Shown: piece after piece, positions 41,512 to 52,245 of the stretch
Layout of the letters: every line of letters begins with the position of its first letter
Position numbering within the stretch: the first letter of the stretch is position 1
Made by a program: the position numbers and the translations under genes
The notes under the pieces: model-generated
Seen by the model: the letters and a program-made list of their open reading frames with translations, nothing else
The model's database searches: none
What the model was told of the DNA's origin: nothing
Assembly: GCA_032718475.1 (NCBI GenBank)
Contig: JAUCBJ010001032.1
Span: 1-64,000, forward strand
From: Nemertoderma westbladi
Lineage: Eukaryota; Xenacoelomorpha; Nemertodermatida; Nemertodermatidae
DNA length: 64,000 nt
Reading direction: 5' to 3'

Positions 41512-43526
41512 GCAGCTTCTTGGTGCTGGGGATTCTTCCACGAATGTTTACTGTTTAACACCTCATCAATAGAGTTTGGGTTGGGTATAGTGATGAGAGG
41601 GTCTATTGTTGTTATTTCAGACTCTGAATCGATTGTACTGGAAGTGCATTCATCTACTATTTCAAAAACTGTTGTGGATGTGTTTATCGTATTGTTGACT
41701 GGCTCTTGGATTGGCTCTAAATTTTTACTAAAGGTCTCTTCTAGATCTGGTCCTGCTTGCGTGTTCGGTTTTATGATTCCCATGGTGATTTGACTTTTGG
41801 TTGGCTGTTCTGTTTTTCCTCTTTGATGAGTTTCTTTGGGCTTGGCTTTATGTTGCTTAGATTTATTTACAGTTTTGTTTCTATTTGATTTGTTGGCTAA
41901 GTTATCTGTCAAGTTGGGTGTTAGTTCATCGTTGGTTACGGTATCCCTGTCTGTGTGCTCACTACTGATTGATAGCATCGACGTATGATCTTTTATTGTT
42001 TCCTCCAACTTTGCAACTCGATCATTTAACACGGTTCTTTCCAAGGATATGATTTTCACTTCCATTTGGAGTTTGGTAACTAGATCCATGAGTTCGAAGA
42101 ACCCGAATGGTTCAATCGTACTTGTATTTATTCTTTTTTTGAGTGTGTTGCTTATTTCACGATTTTCTAGTGATAGTGTGAATTCTGCGACGTTGAGTGA
42201 TAATTCGTGGATAGATTTCCTGTTGTAGGTTGAGCACTTCACCCCAATGGTTGTCCCAAGTAGTTCTGTCTTTATGTCGCTGAATGGCATTTTTTGGAGT
42301 CGTTGTAGGCATTCAAATCCAAGCGAGGTTAGTTGTCTAGCAAAATCTTCTTTGGGATTTTGTAAAATCATTGCATTCCGCACTATTGAGATAAATTCTA
42401 GCGAGGTGTTGGGACGTTTCACATCTTGATCGAAGTTATCTATGGTGTAATTAGATGGTCGGGCATGTTGAGTTTGGTTATCTGTTTCCTTTGTATAACC
42501 TTTTGGTTGATTAGAAAACCTGACTGATTTTTTGTTACTCTTTGTTACATTGTTTTCCTGCAATATTACTGTGTGGTTTCCTTGATGATCTCGCTTTGTA
42601 GGGGGACATTGGATATCGAGTGGGTCTCTCGTTGTAGGGGGGCGTTTGACATGTAGTTGTTCGCTGGATGCTCTAAGGCAGTTGGATTTCGTATACAAAT
42701 ATTCCACCCCTGTATAATTGGTGGGGTGTGTTAACTGCTCCAAAGGAACCTCATTATGATGGACCACCTTAACATTTTTTAGGCATTGGGAAATCCACTC
42801 CCTGGCCCCTTCACTGTCATTGTGTATAGTGGATATTTCATCTTTGCCTAGCGCGATAGCAAGGGCGTATAGGCACACGTATACCCCGCAGTCCCAATTG
42901 TTGTATTGTTTGGCAAAGTTGTTGTACCTAGAGCTAGCTTGCCACTTTCCCACAGAATCGGTTTCCCAGGGATTGCTTTTATCAATTTCTGTCATAAGTT
43001 CTACTATCCCAAGGCTAATACGTGAGGGCATGTTTGCACCATTTGAGTTGAGTAGGCTGATGGTTTTGTGAACTGTGTCTAATACATGTAGAGTAAAGTG
43101 TTCATCTGTGCATTCTGGTATAAATAGAAACTGTGCCAGTACTTTCCTGTATCTGCCAATGTAATGAGCTGCTATGTATTTGGCCGCACTTAAGTTATCA
43201 GAATTAGAATTTTGTAATTTGGTTGTGAGATGACTTTGGATTACTCCTATGTAGTCAAAATGACGTTCAAGTAGGCCCATGAAACCGTCAACAATGATAT
43301 CACTCAAGTAAACCTTAGGTTTGAGATAGACTTTGATCTCATCTACAGTAGGGATACATATACCTGGCGAGTAATCAGTTTTTAGATTAGTTAGGTAAGT
43401 TACAAAAATTTTTGGTTGCTTCATTTTGAGGTTTGATTGGGCTGTTGGGAAATACGTCGATGTGATTAAGCCTGGCAAATTCATTATCAATAATGACCAA
43501 CCTGTCCCTTTCAGTTCTACAATCAC
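41507..43526 (-). pseudogene. ORF1 of non-LTR element B with Ulp1-like cysteine protease domain, cut by the BEL LTR
   Basis: The minus-strand frame begins upstream of 43,526 and runs into the LTR at 41,507. Removing the BEL element and one target duplication restores the same open frame to 30,263. Counting from 43,526, residues ~75-225 resemble a C48 (Ulp1/SENP) protease: YLSDIIVDGFMGLL, DEHFTLHVLD (His 143), LLNSNG (the usual Asp is Asn, 160), Gln 207 and WDCGVYVC (Cys 213). Further on there is a coiled coil (SLERTVLNDRVAKLEETI), then a Lys/Thr-rich region. Coiled coil plus basic region is usual for ORF1 proteins; a Ulp1-like domain is not. The protein is interrupted and non-functional here. 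Confidence 0.75.
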
Positions 43527-43539
43527 TTATTTCGTAGTC

Positions 43540-44127
43540 ATCCCCAGTGCTTTCCCGGGCTGGGTCGCTGGCTGTATGGTTTCCCGGACCTACCCAGCCC
43601 GGGCTTGCACTAACTGGGATACCATGTGATTGCTGTTGGGGATTGTCTACTTTTCGAGTAGTCGAAACGAGGTACCCTAAATCTATTAAACCCGAGGAAG
43701 TTACTCCGGGTTCGGTAGTCGTCGATCTCGAGGAAGGAACCCCGGGTTCAGTAGTCGTCGATCCCGAGGAAGGAACTCCGGGTTCGGTAGTCGTCGATCC
43801 CGAGGAAGGAACCTCGGGTTCAGTAGTCGTCGATCTTGAGGAAGGAGCCTCGGGTTCGGTGATCGTCAATCTTGAGGACTGAACACCGGGTTCGGTAGTC
43901 GTCGATCTCGAGGAAGGAACCTCGGGTTCAGTAGTCGTCGATCTCGAGGAAGGAACTCCGGGTTCAGTAGTCGTCGATCTCGAGGAAGGTGCCTCGGGTT
44001 TGGTAGATGTCGATCCCGAGGAAGGAACCTCGGGTTCGGTGGTCGTCGATCCCGGGGAAGGAACTCCATGTTCGGTAGTCATCGATCCCAAGGAAGGAAC
44101 TCCGGGTTCGGTAGTTGTCGATCTCAA
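43540..44127 (-). pseudogene. Ser/Thr/Pro/Glu repeat region at N-terminus of element B ORF1
   Basis: A minus ORF (44,127-43,387) with about 12 repeats of a 12-residue unit (STTTEPGVPSSR), followed by unique sequence that overlaps the 711-codon frame in another phase. A frameshift near 43,390-43,526 probably separates what was one ORF1. The repeats suggest an extended, mucin-like or linker segment. Confidence 0.55.
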
Positions 44128-44128
44128 T
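43695..44128. repeat. 36-bp minisatellite, about 12 units
   Basis: Tandem 36-bp units containing GAGGAAGGAACTCCGGGTTC and GTAGTCGTCGATC, with variants at a few positions. It is unrelated in sequence to the other 36-bp array in this window despite the same length. Confidence 0.9.
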
Positions 44129-45179
44129 GATCGTCACTCAATCTCACTACCAACACAGAATCCAGTCAGAATGTGTAGGCCAATCTCTGTTCTCGGTACT
44201 ATAAGACTACACTGATAAGGAAACGGTATTCCGTTGTCCCATTTATTGTCTACGGCTGTACGATTCTCGTAGCAGTTCGGTTTCGGTTGCTAGGGCCTGG
44301 TACTAACCCATTCTGCTGTATGTATATACATATGTATACAGTATGTGTGTATATATACAGTATGTAGATACAGCTGGACAGATTTAGCCTAGGGACCGGT
44401 ACCAGGCACTCGTAACCTACCCAACATTAGACCGAAACCGAAGTGATATGATAACCGTACAGCCGTAGTTCTGTAGTTGGGATACTGCCTACCGGTAGAT
44501 GTGAGCAGTGAGCTATATACGTCAACAACTGAACAATTGCACAGCAGTACAATACAGCAGTAACTGCGGTTCCTAATACAGCAGTAGTGCTACAGTGCTA
44601 CGGCTTCCCGCAGATTTAAATATGAAAAAAGATATGTAAAATTTCTTCAAATTTCAAAATTGTTAATGCAAAAATTAATAATTTTCACCCCTATTTCTAT
44701 TTCCGATTCAGATTGGGTTCAGATTTGGTATAGTTCTTGAGATTGGGTCCAGATTGGGTTCAGATTGGGTTCAGATAGGTTCAGATATGACTTAAGTACT
44801 ATCCAATTGTTAGCTATATTTATTTGATAATAAATGTTAGTGCAACATCAGTTCCGTCCCATCGTGAGAGTGAGGGGTGATTAATAGGCCATGTAGCCGA
44901 ATTTATTAGCAAGTATTATTATTTTTTTATTATTTTTTATTTTAGCAAGTAGTAGTGCACGCACATAATGTAAATTGAGAATTGTAACTTTTTGTTAAAA
45001 TAATTAGAAATTGGGCATTAGTGTATATATTAGAGATTTTTATTATATAATATACTTGCTATTTTTTTCTACTATTTTGAAAATGTTCTAGAATATGACA
45101 TCTTTCAATGAATTAAAATATCAATGCTCTCTAGAACACGTATCTATTGTTCAACATTGTAGAATATTTGAAAACCACA
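44129..45179. other. No gene seen; microsatellite-like TATGTATA region and TTCAGAT repeats
   Basis: Contains alternating TATGTATATACA words near 44,320-44,370 and a short series of GATTGGGTTCA repeats at ~44,710-44,790. No coding sequence is supported. Confidence 0.5.
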
Positions 45180-45570
45180 GTGCAGAAGATGTGCCCCCCT
45201 TCCTTCGCGAATTTCGCGACGTATTTTACAATATTTTACGTAACAAAAAATTACCTACGTTTGCGACGTTTGTGTAAGTCGCGAATTTCGCAACATTTGC
45301 CAACTTTGTTAAATTCGCGAATTTCGCGACGTTTGCGAAGCCAATATTTTACATAACAAAATATTCCCGACTTTTGCGAAATTCGCGAATTTCGTGACGT
45401 TTGCGAAGCCAATATTTTTTTACCTAAAAAAAGATTCCCGATGTTTGCGAAATTCACGAATTTCGCGACGTTTGCGAAATTCGCGACGTTTGCAAAGCCA
45501 ATATTTTACCTAACAAAATATTCCCGACGTTTGCGAATTTCGCGATGTTTGCGAAATTCGCGACGAATCC
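45180..45570. repeat. ~75-bp tandem repeats rich in TTCGCGAA words
   Basis: Repeated blocks combine TTTGCGAAATTCGCGAATTT, GACGTTTGCGAAGCCAATAT and ACATAACAAAATATTCCCGA, about four to five diverged units. The TTCGCGAA core is self-complementary. ORFs on both strands here are artefacts. Confidence 0.85.
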
Positions 45571-45589
45571 CTCAGTTTCTGAGCCCTTC

Positions 45590-45655
45590 TCAGTGATATA
45601 TGGAGTGATATATGGAGTGGTATATGGAGTGATATATGGAGTGATATATGATGAG
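45590..45655. repeat. 12-bp tandem repeat (GTGATATATGGA)
   Basis: Five imperfect copies of GTGATATATGGA in a row. Confidence 0.85.
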
Positions 45656-45964
45656 TGTAGATAAATTTGGTGGTATGGCAATTCACAAGTAGTGTCCATT
45701 TGCAGGGACTGAGCAAACAATATAGAGTGTGTTGTACTAATCAGATGCTGCATATTAGTATTACGAAAGAGGCCCATTAAAGTGCATTTATAACTTGTAA
45801 AGGTTATATTGTTACATTAGTTGGACGATGAACTCTATTAAGGGGCCTTTGCAGATTATTCAGATGTTGGTTATATTTAATGGTGGTGTATTGATGTAGT
45901 TCTCACGACGGATTGGACAAACTTTCAATTTGACGGATTGTATAATAATAGCTCGTGAGAAGCT

Positions 45965-46202
45965 AGTAAAGCAAAGCAAACACTCGGCCGAAGCCGGAGG
46001 TGACCCGAAGGCTCCTCTTTCGATAGCTGCTACCCGAGGGTAGGGGTGGGCGCTACTCCTATCCCAAGATTTGCTCCTAGTTATTTAACTGGGACTCATT
46101 TTATCGAGCCCAGTGGATGAAAGGCTGAGGGGACCCTGGCGGGGCTGAACCTACAACCAATAGATTGCAGGCCCGGCACTCAACCAACTGAGCTACCCTG
46201 CC
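45965..46202 (-). mobile_element. tRNA-derived SINE
   Basis: On the minus strand it starts GGCAGGGTAGCTCAGTTGG (A box), then CCTGCAAT in the anticodon-loop position and GGTTCAGCCCC (B box), within ~75 bp. A non-tRNA body follows, ending in a TTTGC/TTTAC tail at the low-coordinate side. The body includes the reverse complement of GGCCGAAGCCGGAGGTGACC, which also occurs in altered form beside both 36-bp minisatellites. Confidence 0.65.
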
Positions 46203-46774
46203 TTAAGCTAGAAAGCTTATTCAAACCGGTTAGGGTAGGGAAAAAACCTAAAAGTATATTATTCTAGAAAATAATCTTAAATTATAGCCTACCAGATGTC
46301 GTCCGCGCTGGTCTCAACACTCAAAGGCCCCGACCCCAGTCAAAGACACTGCAGTCCCCACACGTCACCAAGCCGCCTCGTCAAACGCCTATGTTCGCTG
46401 CAAGTCTGCATTTTGTGATGAAAAAATTTATTTTTAAGAGTTCTAATAAATCTGTTGCGATTTTACTTCAGTAAAACTAGATGACATATTGTTCCAGAAA
46501 ACTGCTCCACGATAAGATATTGCCCTCTGACCAATGAGAACATTTTTACGTGGGATAATAAAATATTTTTGAGTTGAAGACCGAGTTTGATATCTATGAG
46601 CACCACAGGTAAATGAGAAGTGATTTTATGCCAGAACAACAGTCGTAATTATAGAAAATACTGCGCATTAAAAGAAGCCAGTTGTAGTCTGTATACATTT
46701 TGGATTGGAAGGATTTTTAAACGTTGGCAAATTGGAAATTAGGAGTCGGGTACACAGCGCCATATATCGCAACA

Positions 46775-46992
46775 GGCAGCCTCATGGAGTGAATAAGCAT
46801 GGTGGAAAGCCCATGACATTCTTAAGACGCATCTTAAAGGACACTGGCCTTGGAGATTGAAGATGCGGATGATCTAGCAAATGTTATGGGTGATAAGTAT
46901 TTGTGGTGGTGGAATTTTGTCGACAAGACGGCACAGCGTTCTTAAAAATGCAGCTGCAATGCAGCATGCCGATCCTAGTAGTAGTAGTAGTA
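46775..46992 (+). pseudogene. RTE 3' fragment
   Basis: 5'-truncated copy of the RTE family beginning at GGCAGCCTCATGGAGTG. It covers the last ~65 codons, with a small duplication after GGCCTTGGAGATTGAAG. It ends in the normal GCATGCCGATCC and (TAG)n tail. Confidence 0.88.
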
Positions 46993-47539
46993 AGCTGGCT
47001 AATCAGTATAGATCCCGCGCAACCCCAGACTACAAGCCCGTAATTTATGTAAGGGTGAACTAGCGAAAAGTAAAGAATTTTAAGGATTTTGAGCGGACAA
47101 ATACGTCTAAGCCAATAAAATATACCTGAAATTTTTTTTATTAATGTAGTTTAATGTGAGCCAGCCATGTAAGAATTTGGTCTACCATTATATATAATTA
47201 TTTATGACCATGCCTTTAATTAGTTTTTATGTTCAGCTTTTGTGAAGCTAAGCTTTGCATTTAGCTAGAGAAAATAGGAATATTTTAATGCGATATGTTA
47301 CCCCTGTGAGGAGCAGGTTTATTATATTATATAAAATAGTTAAGGATTCTAAAATATCGAACTATTACATAACACAACTATAAAATAATGCAAAGAATGA
47401 GGGGATTGTAAAGGCCAAAGCGAAAAGTGGTACACTTTGAGGCGCCCCATTCGAGCAAAAGCTAATTATATATTGTAATGAAACAACATATATATATAAT
47501 ATTAATTACATAATAGTATATGGTGTTACATAGTAGGAC
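46993..47539. other. No gene seen
   Basis: AT-rich sequence between the RTE fragment and the DIRS-like element. It may contain the 3' terminal repeat of the latter, but I could not match it to the upstream side. Confidence 0.4.
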
Positions 47540-48640
47540 GTATATATCTTAAAAAGGCATTGGAGTTCCACCTACCCCTTGATCTAATTTGGGAATCAGA
47601 TAGTCCCTCTTTTGAGGCTTCAGTGGCTGCCCCAATCCTAAAGCTATGTGACTTGTATACATTGGTGGGGAGGTTATTAAATTACAGGGTTCTATTTAAG
47701 ACAGCTATAAACTCGTGTCGAAATACGGGATTACCATTTTGCCAAACAAAAAAGTTACCACTTGTGGAATTAGGGCGCTGTTGTATGTATAAAATACACA
47801 AGCTAGACTAATTGGTGATCAATATTATTGGATAATTCCACACGAGTAGGAGTATATGGTGGCTTCGGGTGTTTGCAACGGCGGAAAATTATTTCAAGAG
47901 TCTCGTTCGATAATATGACGACATCACCTATTTGTAAATTTGATGTAAGAACTGCCTTGGAGTTCTTGATGGGAAAAAGCTCTCCTATACACATAAAGGC
48001 ATAAAATGCAAACAAAAATGCTACTCTAAATAGAACATTAACATAATTATCTACATATTATATTACTGGAATCGCTCTAATGAGCCGTGACAGAATTGGT
48101 TTGGTAATTGTCATTCTGTCATCTCTGACATTGCCCTTGCCCCCTTTTCCTAGACCAGCTAAACACCTAGTTACCAAAAAGCTTTTTGTTGGATATGTGA
48201 CATTCAATATCTTCTACTTTATAGAAGTAAAAGTGTCTGAGTCTGTACTCACAGATATTCCCATTGGCGATATCTCCTTTGCAGAAGTGAAGGCTGCTGC
48301 AAAGAGCATTAAGGATAGGGAGTTGTGGCGGTGCAATTTTGTCGATAAGCCGGCACAACATTCTTAAAAATGCAGCTGCAATGCAGCATGCCGATCCTAG
48401 TAGTATGCGGCAATGAAATTGCCGACATGTAATTTAAAATGGTCACTCGGGAGTAGCCATTCTTGTCAAGTTTGGCTATAAAGCACCCCAATATTACAGT
48501 GTCAATTGGAACTGTTACCCTTGTTGAAAACATTTCCAATTGGAAATCCTTGAATCTGTTCCAAATTCTTGAGTACGATCTTAAGGTGTCATCTTCCCAC
48601 GAATTCTCTATCAGTCCTTCGAATCGAAGAAGCAATTCGT
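47540..48640 (-). pseudogene. Tyrosine recombinase of DIRS-like element, split by an RTE fragment
   Basis: On the minus strand, the N-terminal SAM-like part (48,635-48,420; LIENSWEDDTLRSYSRIW-RF) is separated from the catalytic part by the RTE piece at 48,217-48,405. The catalytic part has TKSFLVT--LAGLGKG, then AFYAFMCIGEL (the first catalytic Arg, normally RxGE, is Cys), SHSFRIGAATEA (H-x-x-R) and NSNAFLRYIRP with the candidate Tyr. Stops and frameshifts are present. This enzyme would integrate the circular DNA of a DIRS-type retrotransposon. Confidence 0.75.
48217..48405 (+). pseudogene. Internally deleted RTE fragment inserted in the recombinase
   Basis: About 95 bp encoding EVKVSESVLTDIPIGDISFA is joined directly to the last ~85 bp of the RTE (DRELWRCNFVDKPAQHS and its 3' end). 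The ~1.4 kb in between, including the RT core, is missing. It ends in GCATGCCGATCC and a TAG tail. Confidence 0.85.
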
Positions 48641-49063
48641 TGGGAGAAGTTGTTGTGGAATCCGTGTTGGATTAGGGTCTGAGTTGGGCAATATTTCCTT
48701 GAATAATCTTATCTGTAATCGGGAAAGATAATCGCATTCAGTATTACTCACCCCGGAAATATGGTTTGCTCTAAATAAAAAGTTATTATTCATTGAAATT
48801 ATTACAATACGTCGAAGTAGAATCATTATATGTGGATCTTTAGAGGCCTTCTTGTTTATAATTGGGACTAAAGCTTCATTATCTGTTCTAAAGATAATCC
48901 TTTTTCCTGACAACTGATGTCCCCACAACTCCATGGCAATCAGGATTGGAAATAACTCTAATAGAGTTATGTTATTGCAGGCTTTCCATTTTTGTGGCCA
49001 CTCGCCAAGGAACCAATGAGTTCTAAAGATACCGCCATATCCTTTTGTTTGCGCTGCGTCCAT
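48611..49063 (-). pseudogene. RNase H domain of DIRS-like element
   Basis: The frame reads MDAAQTKGYGG, NNITLLELFPILIAME, IIFRTDNEALVPIIN, typical of the DIRS-type RNase H (D...E...D pattern). A C-terminal region (HISGVSNTECDYLSRLQ) leads to the recombinase. No methyltransferase domain is visible between this and the recombinase. Confidence 0.75.
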
Positions 49064-49164
49064 AAAGAACTCAAGAAAAGAATTAGAAGTCCATGTCTTA
49101 TTGAGAAAAAATGTGCACCCGTTATAGTATTCAAGTCACGCCTCGCCTAGCCCATCTCTTTATA

Positions 49165-50249
49165 TTAACTTTGTGGGTACAAACAATTCACAGAAGAAGA
49201 TAGGTCAATCAGTCTGCGCAAAAAGGCTCTTCCAGGAATTATGACCTGACAAGCAAAATTTAAAAATCCAATCAATGATAAAAGCTCCTTCTTTGTCGCT
49301 TTCTTCTTACGTTTGAGCTCCTTTATAAGTAAAGAAGCTTTCTCCAATTTATCAGCTGGTAAACGAGATAACATATTTACTGTGTGTAATTCAATTCCTA
49401 AAAATGTTATTGTCTGGGATGGCTTTGTAGTTTTCTCAGGTGCTAGAGGGACACCGATACTGTTGCATATGCTGGTAAATTTTGTTAATGAATGAAGGCA
49501 TTCATCTTCAGTGCGTTCTAAAATCAAAAAATCATCCAAAACGTGTACCATGAATATAATAGCTAGCTTATTTTCTGATATCCACTGCATTGCTGTTGAT
49601 ACTTTTTCAAAAATGTTACAGCTTGAACTGGCACCCATTTCTAAGCATCTATCATAGTACCACTTTCCATGCCAGAATAAGCACATTAGGTGATAGTTGC
49701 TTGGATGAATCGGTATTAATCTGAAGGCTGAACAGATGTCAGTTTTTGCCATAAAGCAACCCCTTCCTAACTGAATAATCAAGTCTATGGCATCTTGGAT
49801 AGAGTAGTAGCTACACTTTGAATGTTCCTCGCTTATATTAGAATTAACTGAAAGTTCATTATATGGTGCCGATAAGTCATGAATCATCCTAAATTGTGTA
49901 GGATCCTTCTTGGACGAACACCTATTGGGTTAACATGGTAGACTTCAAATGGGGGCTCATTAAAGGGGCCTGAAATTCGGCCCGCCTCAAATTCCTTTGA
50001 CAGTTTTAGATCAACAACCTCAGGCTGTCTCTGTGCAGTTAATGAGTTTTTTGAAAAGGTAGATATATTAGGTACCTGATACTCCAATGTAAACCCGGAA
50101 GTAAATCCCCTACTTAAGTAATCTAGCTTAAATGGATCATATCCAAGCAACAACTCATGGAAAACATCCCAGTTAATTGGTGTTGGTAAATCTTGGTGTT
50201 GGGAGGAGGCTGTTGTAACCGAAATTCCGGCGGTTGTTGAAGTTACCAT
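49165..50249 (-). pseudogene. Reverse transcriptase of DIRS-like element
   Basis: Two overlapping minus ORFs. 50,249-49,884 is the N-terminal part with AGRISGPFNEPPFEVYHVNP and RRILH. 49,887-49,165 has CFMAKTDICSAFRLIPIHP, MGASSSCNIFEKVS, HVLDDFLILERT (the xxDD site) and TFLGIELHT. They are out of frame with each other at 49,884-49,887, so at least one frameshift exists. The domain order with RNase H and tyrosine recombinase identifies the DIRS superfamily. Confidence 0.85.
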
Positions 50250-51456
50250 GTGAATTGTTGTAACTGTAACTGTTTGGTTGTTGAAAGCGGCGGTCTTGCC
50301 ATGGTTGCATCCGATCCATTCCTCTGAAAGAGGAAGGGCCGCGTTGTCCTCGAAATGAACCGGATGACCGAAAGGGCGGTACTGATTTACCTGTCTGTAA
50401 TTGATTGGCTCCCGGCTGGGGACACTTAATTAACCGATGAGTTCTCCCACAATTAGGGCATACATGATGGAACATGCAAAGGACACCCGTGCATTTATCA
50501 CCCTTATGATAAGAGAAGCAGTATCCTTGTGGTACTGACAAATCCTGAACTTTCCTAGTCATTGCTACCAAAGCTAATTCCTGCAAAGGAATTCCCCAGC
50601 TGTATAGACTAGCATTATTTTGTTTCAATTGGCGGAATCTTTCATCATAATACATCCAAGAACCACCAGTATCCTTTATGTCCTTCAGTATGAATGCATA
50701 TTTTCGTAGCTGTTTCGATTCTCCTGGGAATTTATCTTCATATATTGTAGAAAAAATATTCCATGCCAAAAGCCATTTCTCAAATGATGTAACATCATCT
50801 ATACTGGAATCAACTTCATAAAAAAGCCGTGGTTGTGCTGGATCAGACGTTTCTGGTGCCAATGTTATAGGGAATTTCGATTTATTTCTAGGAAAGGAGG
50901 GATTTTTAAGCAATATTGAAAGATCAATATATTTATTTGCCCAAATCTTGTCCTTAACCTCGATGGGTACAAGGGCATCTACGCCAATGAATTGCTCACC
51001 TGCTATACTCCTCTGTAGTTGCTGTTCCATGCCAGAAACTCCACCAGCAAACATAGATGACGAAATACCACCTTGAACCATGTTAGAGCAGGTTTGATTG
51101 CTTCCGCTAGACATCCCACTAAAAAACTGTTGATCAGGTGAAGGTTGTGAATCATATAAACCAAGTAATGGATGAGACATAGTGGTATTATCAGTAGTAA
51201 ACTTGTGACCCGTTGCGTTTGGGATTGTGTTCATTAAGTTGGAGGAAACGGAAGTCCCTGCAGTGACAGCTGTTGATGTGTCTGTCATGCTTGTAATACT
51301 CGAAGTAGATACTATAGGCCTGATGACTATAGGTGACTCGACTTGCTCGGAAATAATCGCTGGTGGTTTGCGCACATGTTTGTTGCTTCTTGTATTCATT
51401 ACCTGTACTCCTCTAACTGTTTTATCTGCCGCACGTTTCAGCATATTGTATACCAC
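50173..51456 (-). CDS. Gag-like protein of DIRS-like element (427 aa)
   Basis: A minus-strand ORF upstream of the RT and overlapping it. It has an N-terminal low-complexity region, then a conserved-looking block (LFYEVDSSIDDVTSFEKWL, IFSTIYEDKFPGESKQLRKY). It also has a Cys/His cluster CFSYHKGDKCTGVLCMFHH (C-x8-C-x4-C-x3-H) directly followed by CPNCGRTHRLIKC, and a Gly/Arg/Asn-rich C-terminus. Such zinc clusters are typical of the first ORF of DIRS-like elements and are expected to bind RNA. The ORF is open throughout, unlike its partners. Confidence 0.75.
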   Translation of the reverse strand: MVYNMLKRAADKTVRGVQVMNTRSNKHVRKPPAIISEQVESPIVIRPIVSTSSITSMTDTSTAVTAGTSVSSNLMNTIPNATGHKFTTDNTTMSHPLLGLYDSQPSPDQQFFSGMSSGSNQTCSNMVQGGISSSMFAGGVSGMEQQLQRSIAGEQFIGVDALVPIEVKDKIWANKYIDLSILLKNPSFPRNKSKFPITLAPETSDPAQPRLFYEVDSSIDDVTSFEKWLLAWNIFSTIYEDKFPGESKQLRKYAFILKDIKDTGGSWMYYDERFRQLKQNNASLYSWGIPLQELALVAMTRKVQDLSVPQGYCFSYHKGDKCTGVLCMFHHVCPNCGRTHRLIKCPQPGANQLQTGKSVPPFRSSGSFRGQRGPSSFRGMDRMQPWQDRRFQQPNSYSYNNSHGNFNNRRNFGYNSLLPTPRFTNTN

Positions 51457-51519
51457 TTATGAATTTTGAACAATTTAAATCAAACATAAAATTATAGAAA
51501 TATATTATACATGGTAGTG

Positions 51520-52245
51520 TACCTATCTAAATTAGTGGCTGTCTGGTTGTATGTATGACAAGATAAGCCAGTAAGCAGTTTTAGGTGTATACTGTATATG
51601 CATATATCTTACTAAATCTCAGACAATATCAGATGTTTGATTTTATTTTGCTGTTGTATATATTACATTATATACCGGTACTGTCATACTTTTAAAATTG
51701 TTTAATGGTGGCCATTATGGTGGTTTTGTATGTCATTATTAAGTCAACTATACTGCTATAAGTCGTATCTTCGATATATTGTAGCCTGTAGGCTATTTTA
51801 TAATCAATCATATAAATCATATATATATATATAATAATAATAATCAATAATATATATAAGTTAGCGGCCAGTCTGGTTGTATAATGTGTGCATTTCTGAC
51901 ATTCTGAAGACACCAGATCTTCCAATTACTATAATTTGCCGCATGTCTGGTTATTTTTGTCTTCCTGAAAGTCCAGGTGACACCAGAGCTTAGAATATAT
52001 AATAATATAATTATAACACATATCAGCATATTGCTGTATTGTATAATAATATCTGAATCTCAAAATTAGCAGCAAGTCTAGTTACATGTTGTGCATGTTA
52101 GATGCATGTTGTGATGTTATATGAAATCGAAATGTCTTCCTGAAAAATCAGGTGACGCCACAACCATAACCTCAAAAATATTACTACTAGCGGCAAGTCT
52201 GAAAATTAATTTCTTCCTGAAATTCAGGTGGGACCAGATCCTCGT
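51520..52245. repeat. Diverged repeats upstream of the DIRS-like gag
   Basis: At least four spaced copies of a block AGCGGCAAGTCTGG ... CTTCCTGAAA-TCAGGTG-ACCAGA occur near 51,520, 51,860, 51,936, 52,065 and 52,187. They lie where the 5' terminal repeat of the element should be. No matching copy on the 47-kb side was found by eye. Confidence 0.5.

Noticed and set aside
43547-43882. 111-aa plus-strand ORF with Glu-Glu-Gly-Thr repeats
   Set aside because: Antisense reading of the 36-bp repeat that belongs to the element B ORF1.
46127-46202. tRNA gene (minus strand, GCA-like anticodon)
   Set aside because: The anticodon stem does not pair well and the A and B boxes continue into a SINE body, so it is a SINE head rather than a functional tRNA.
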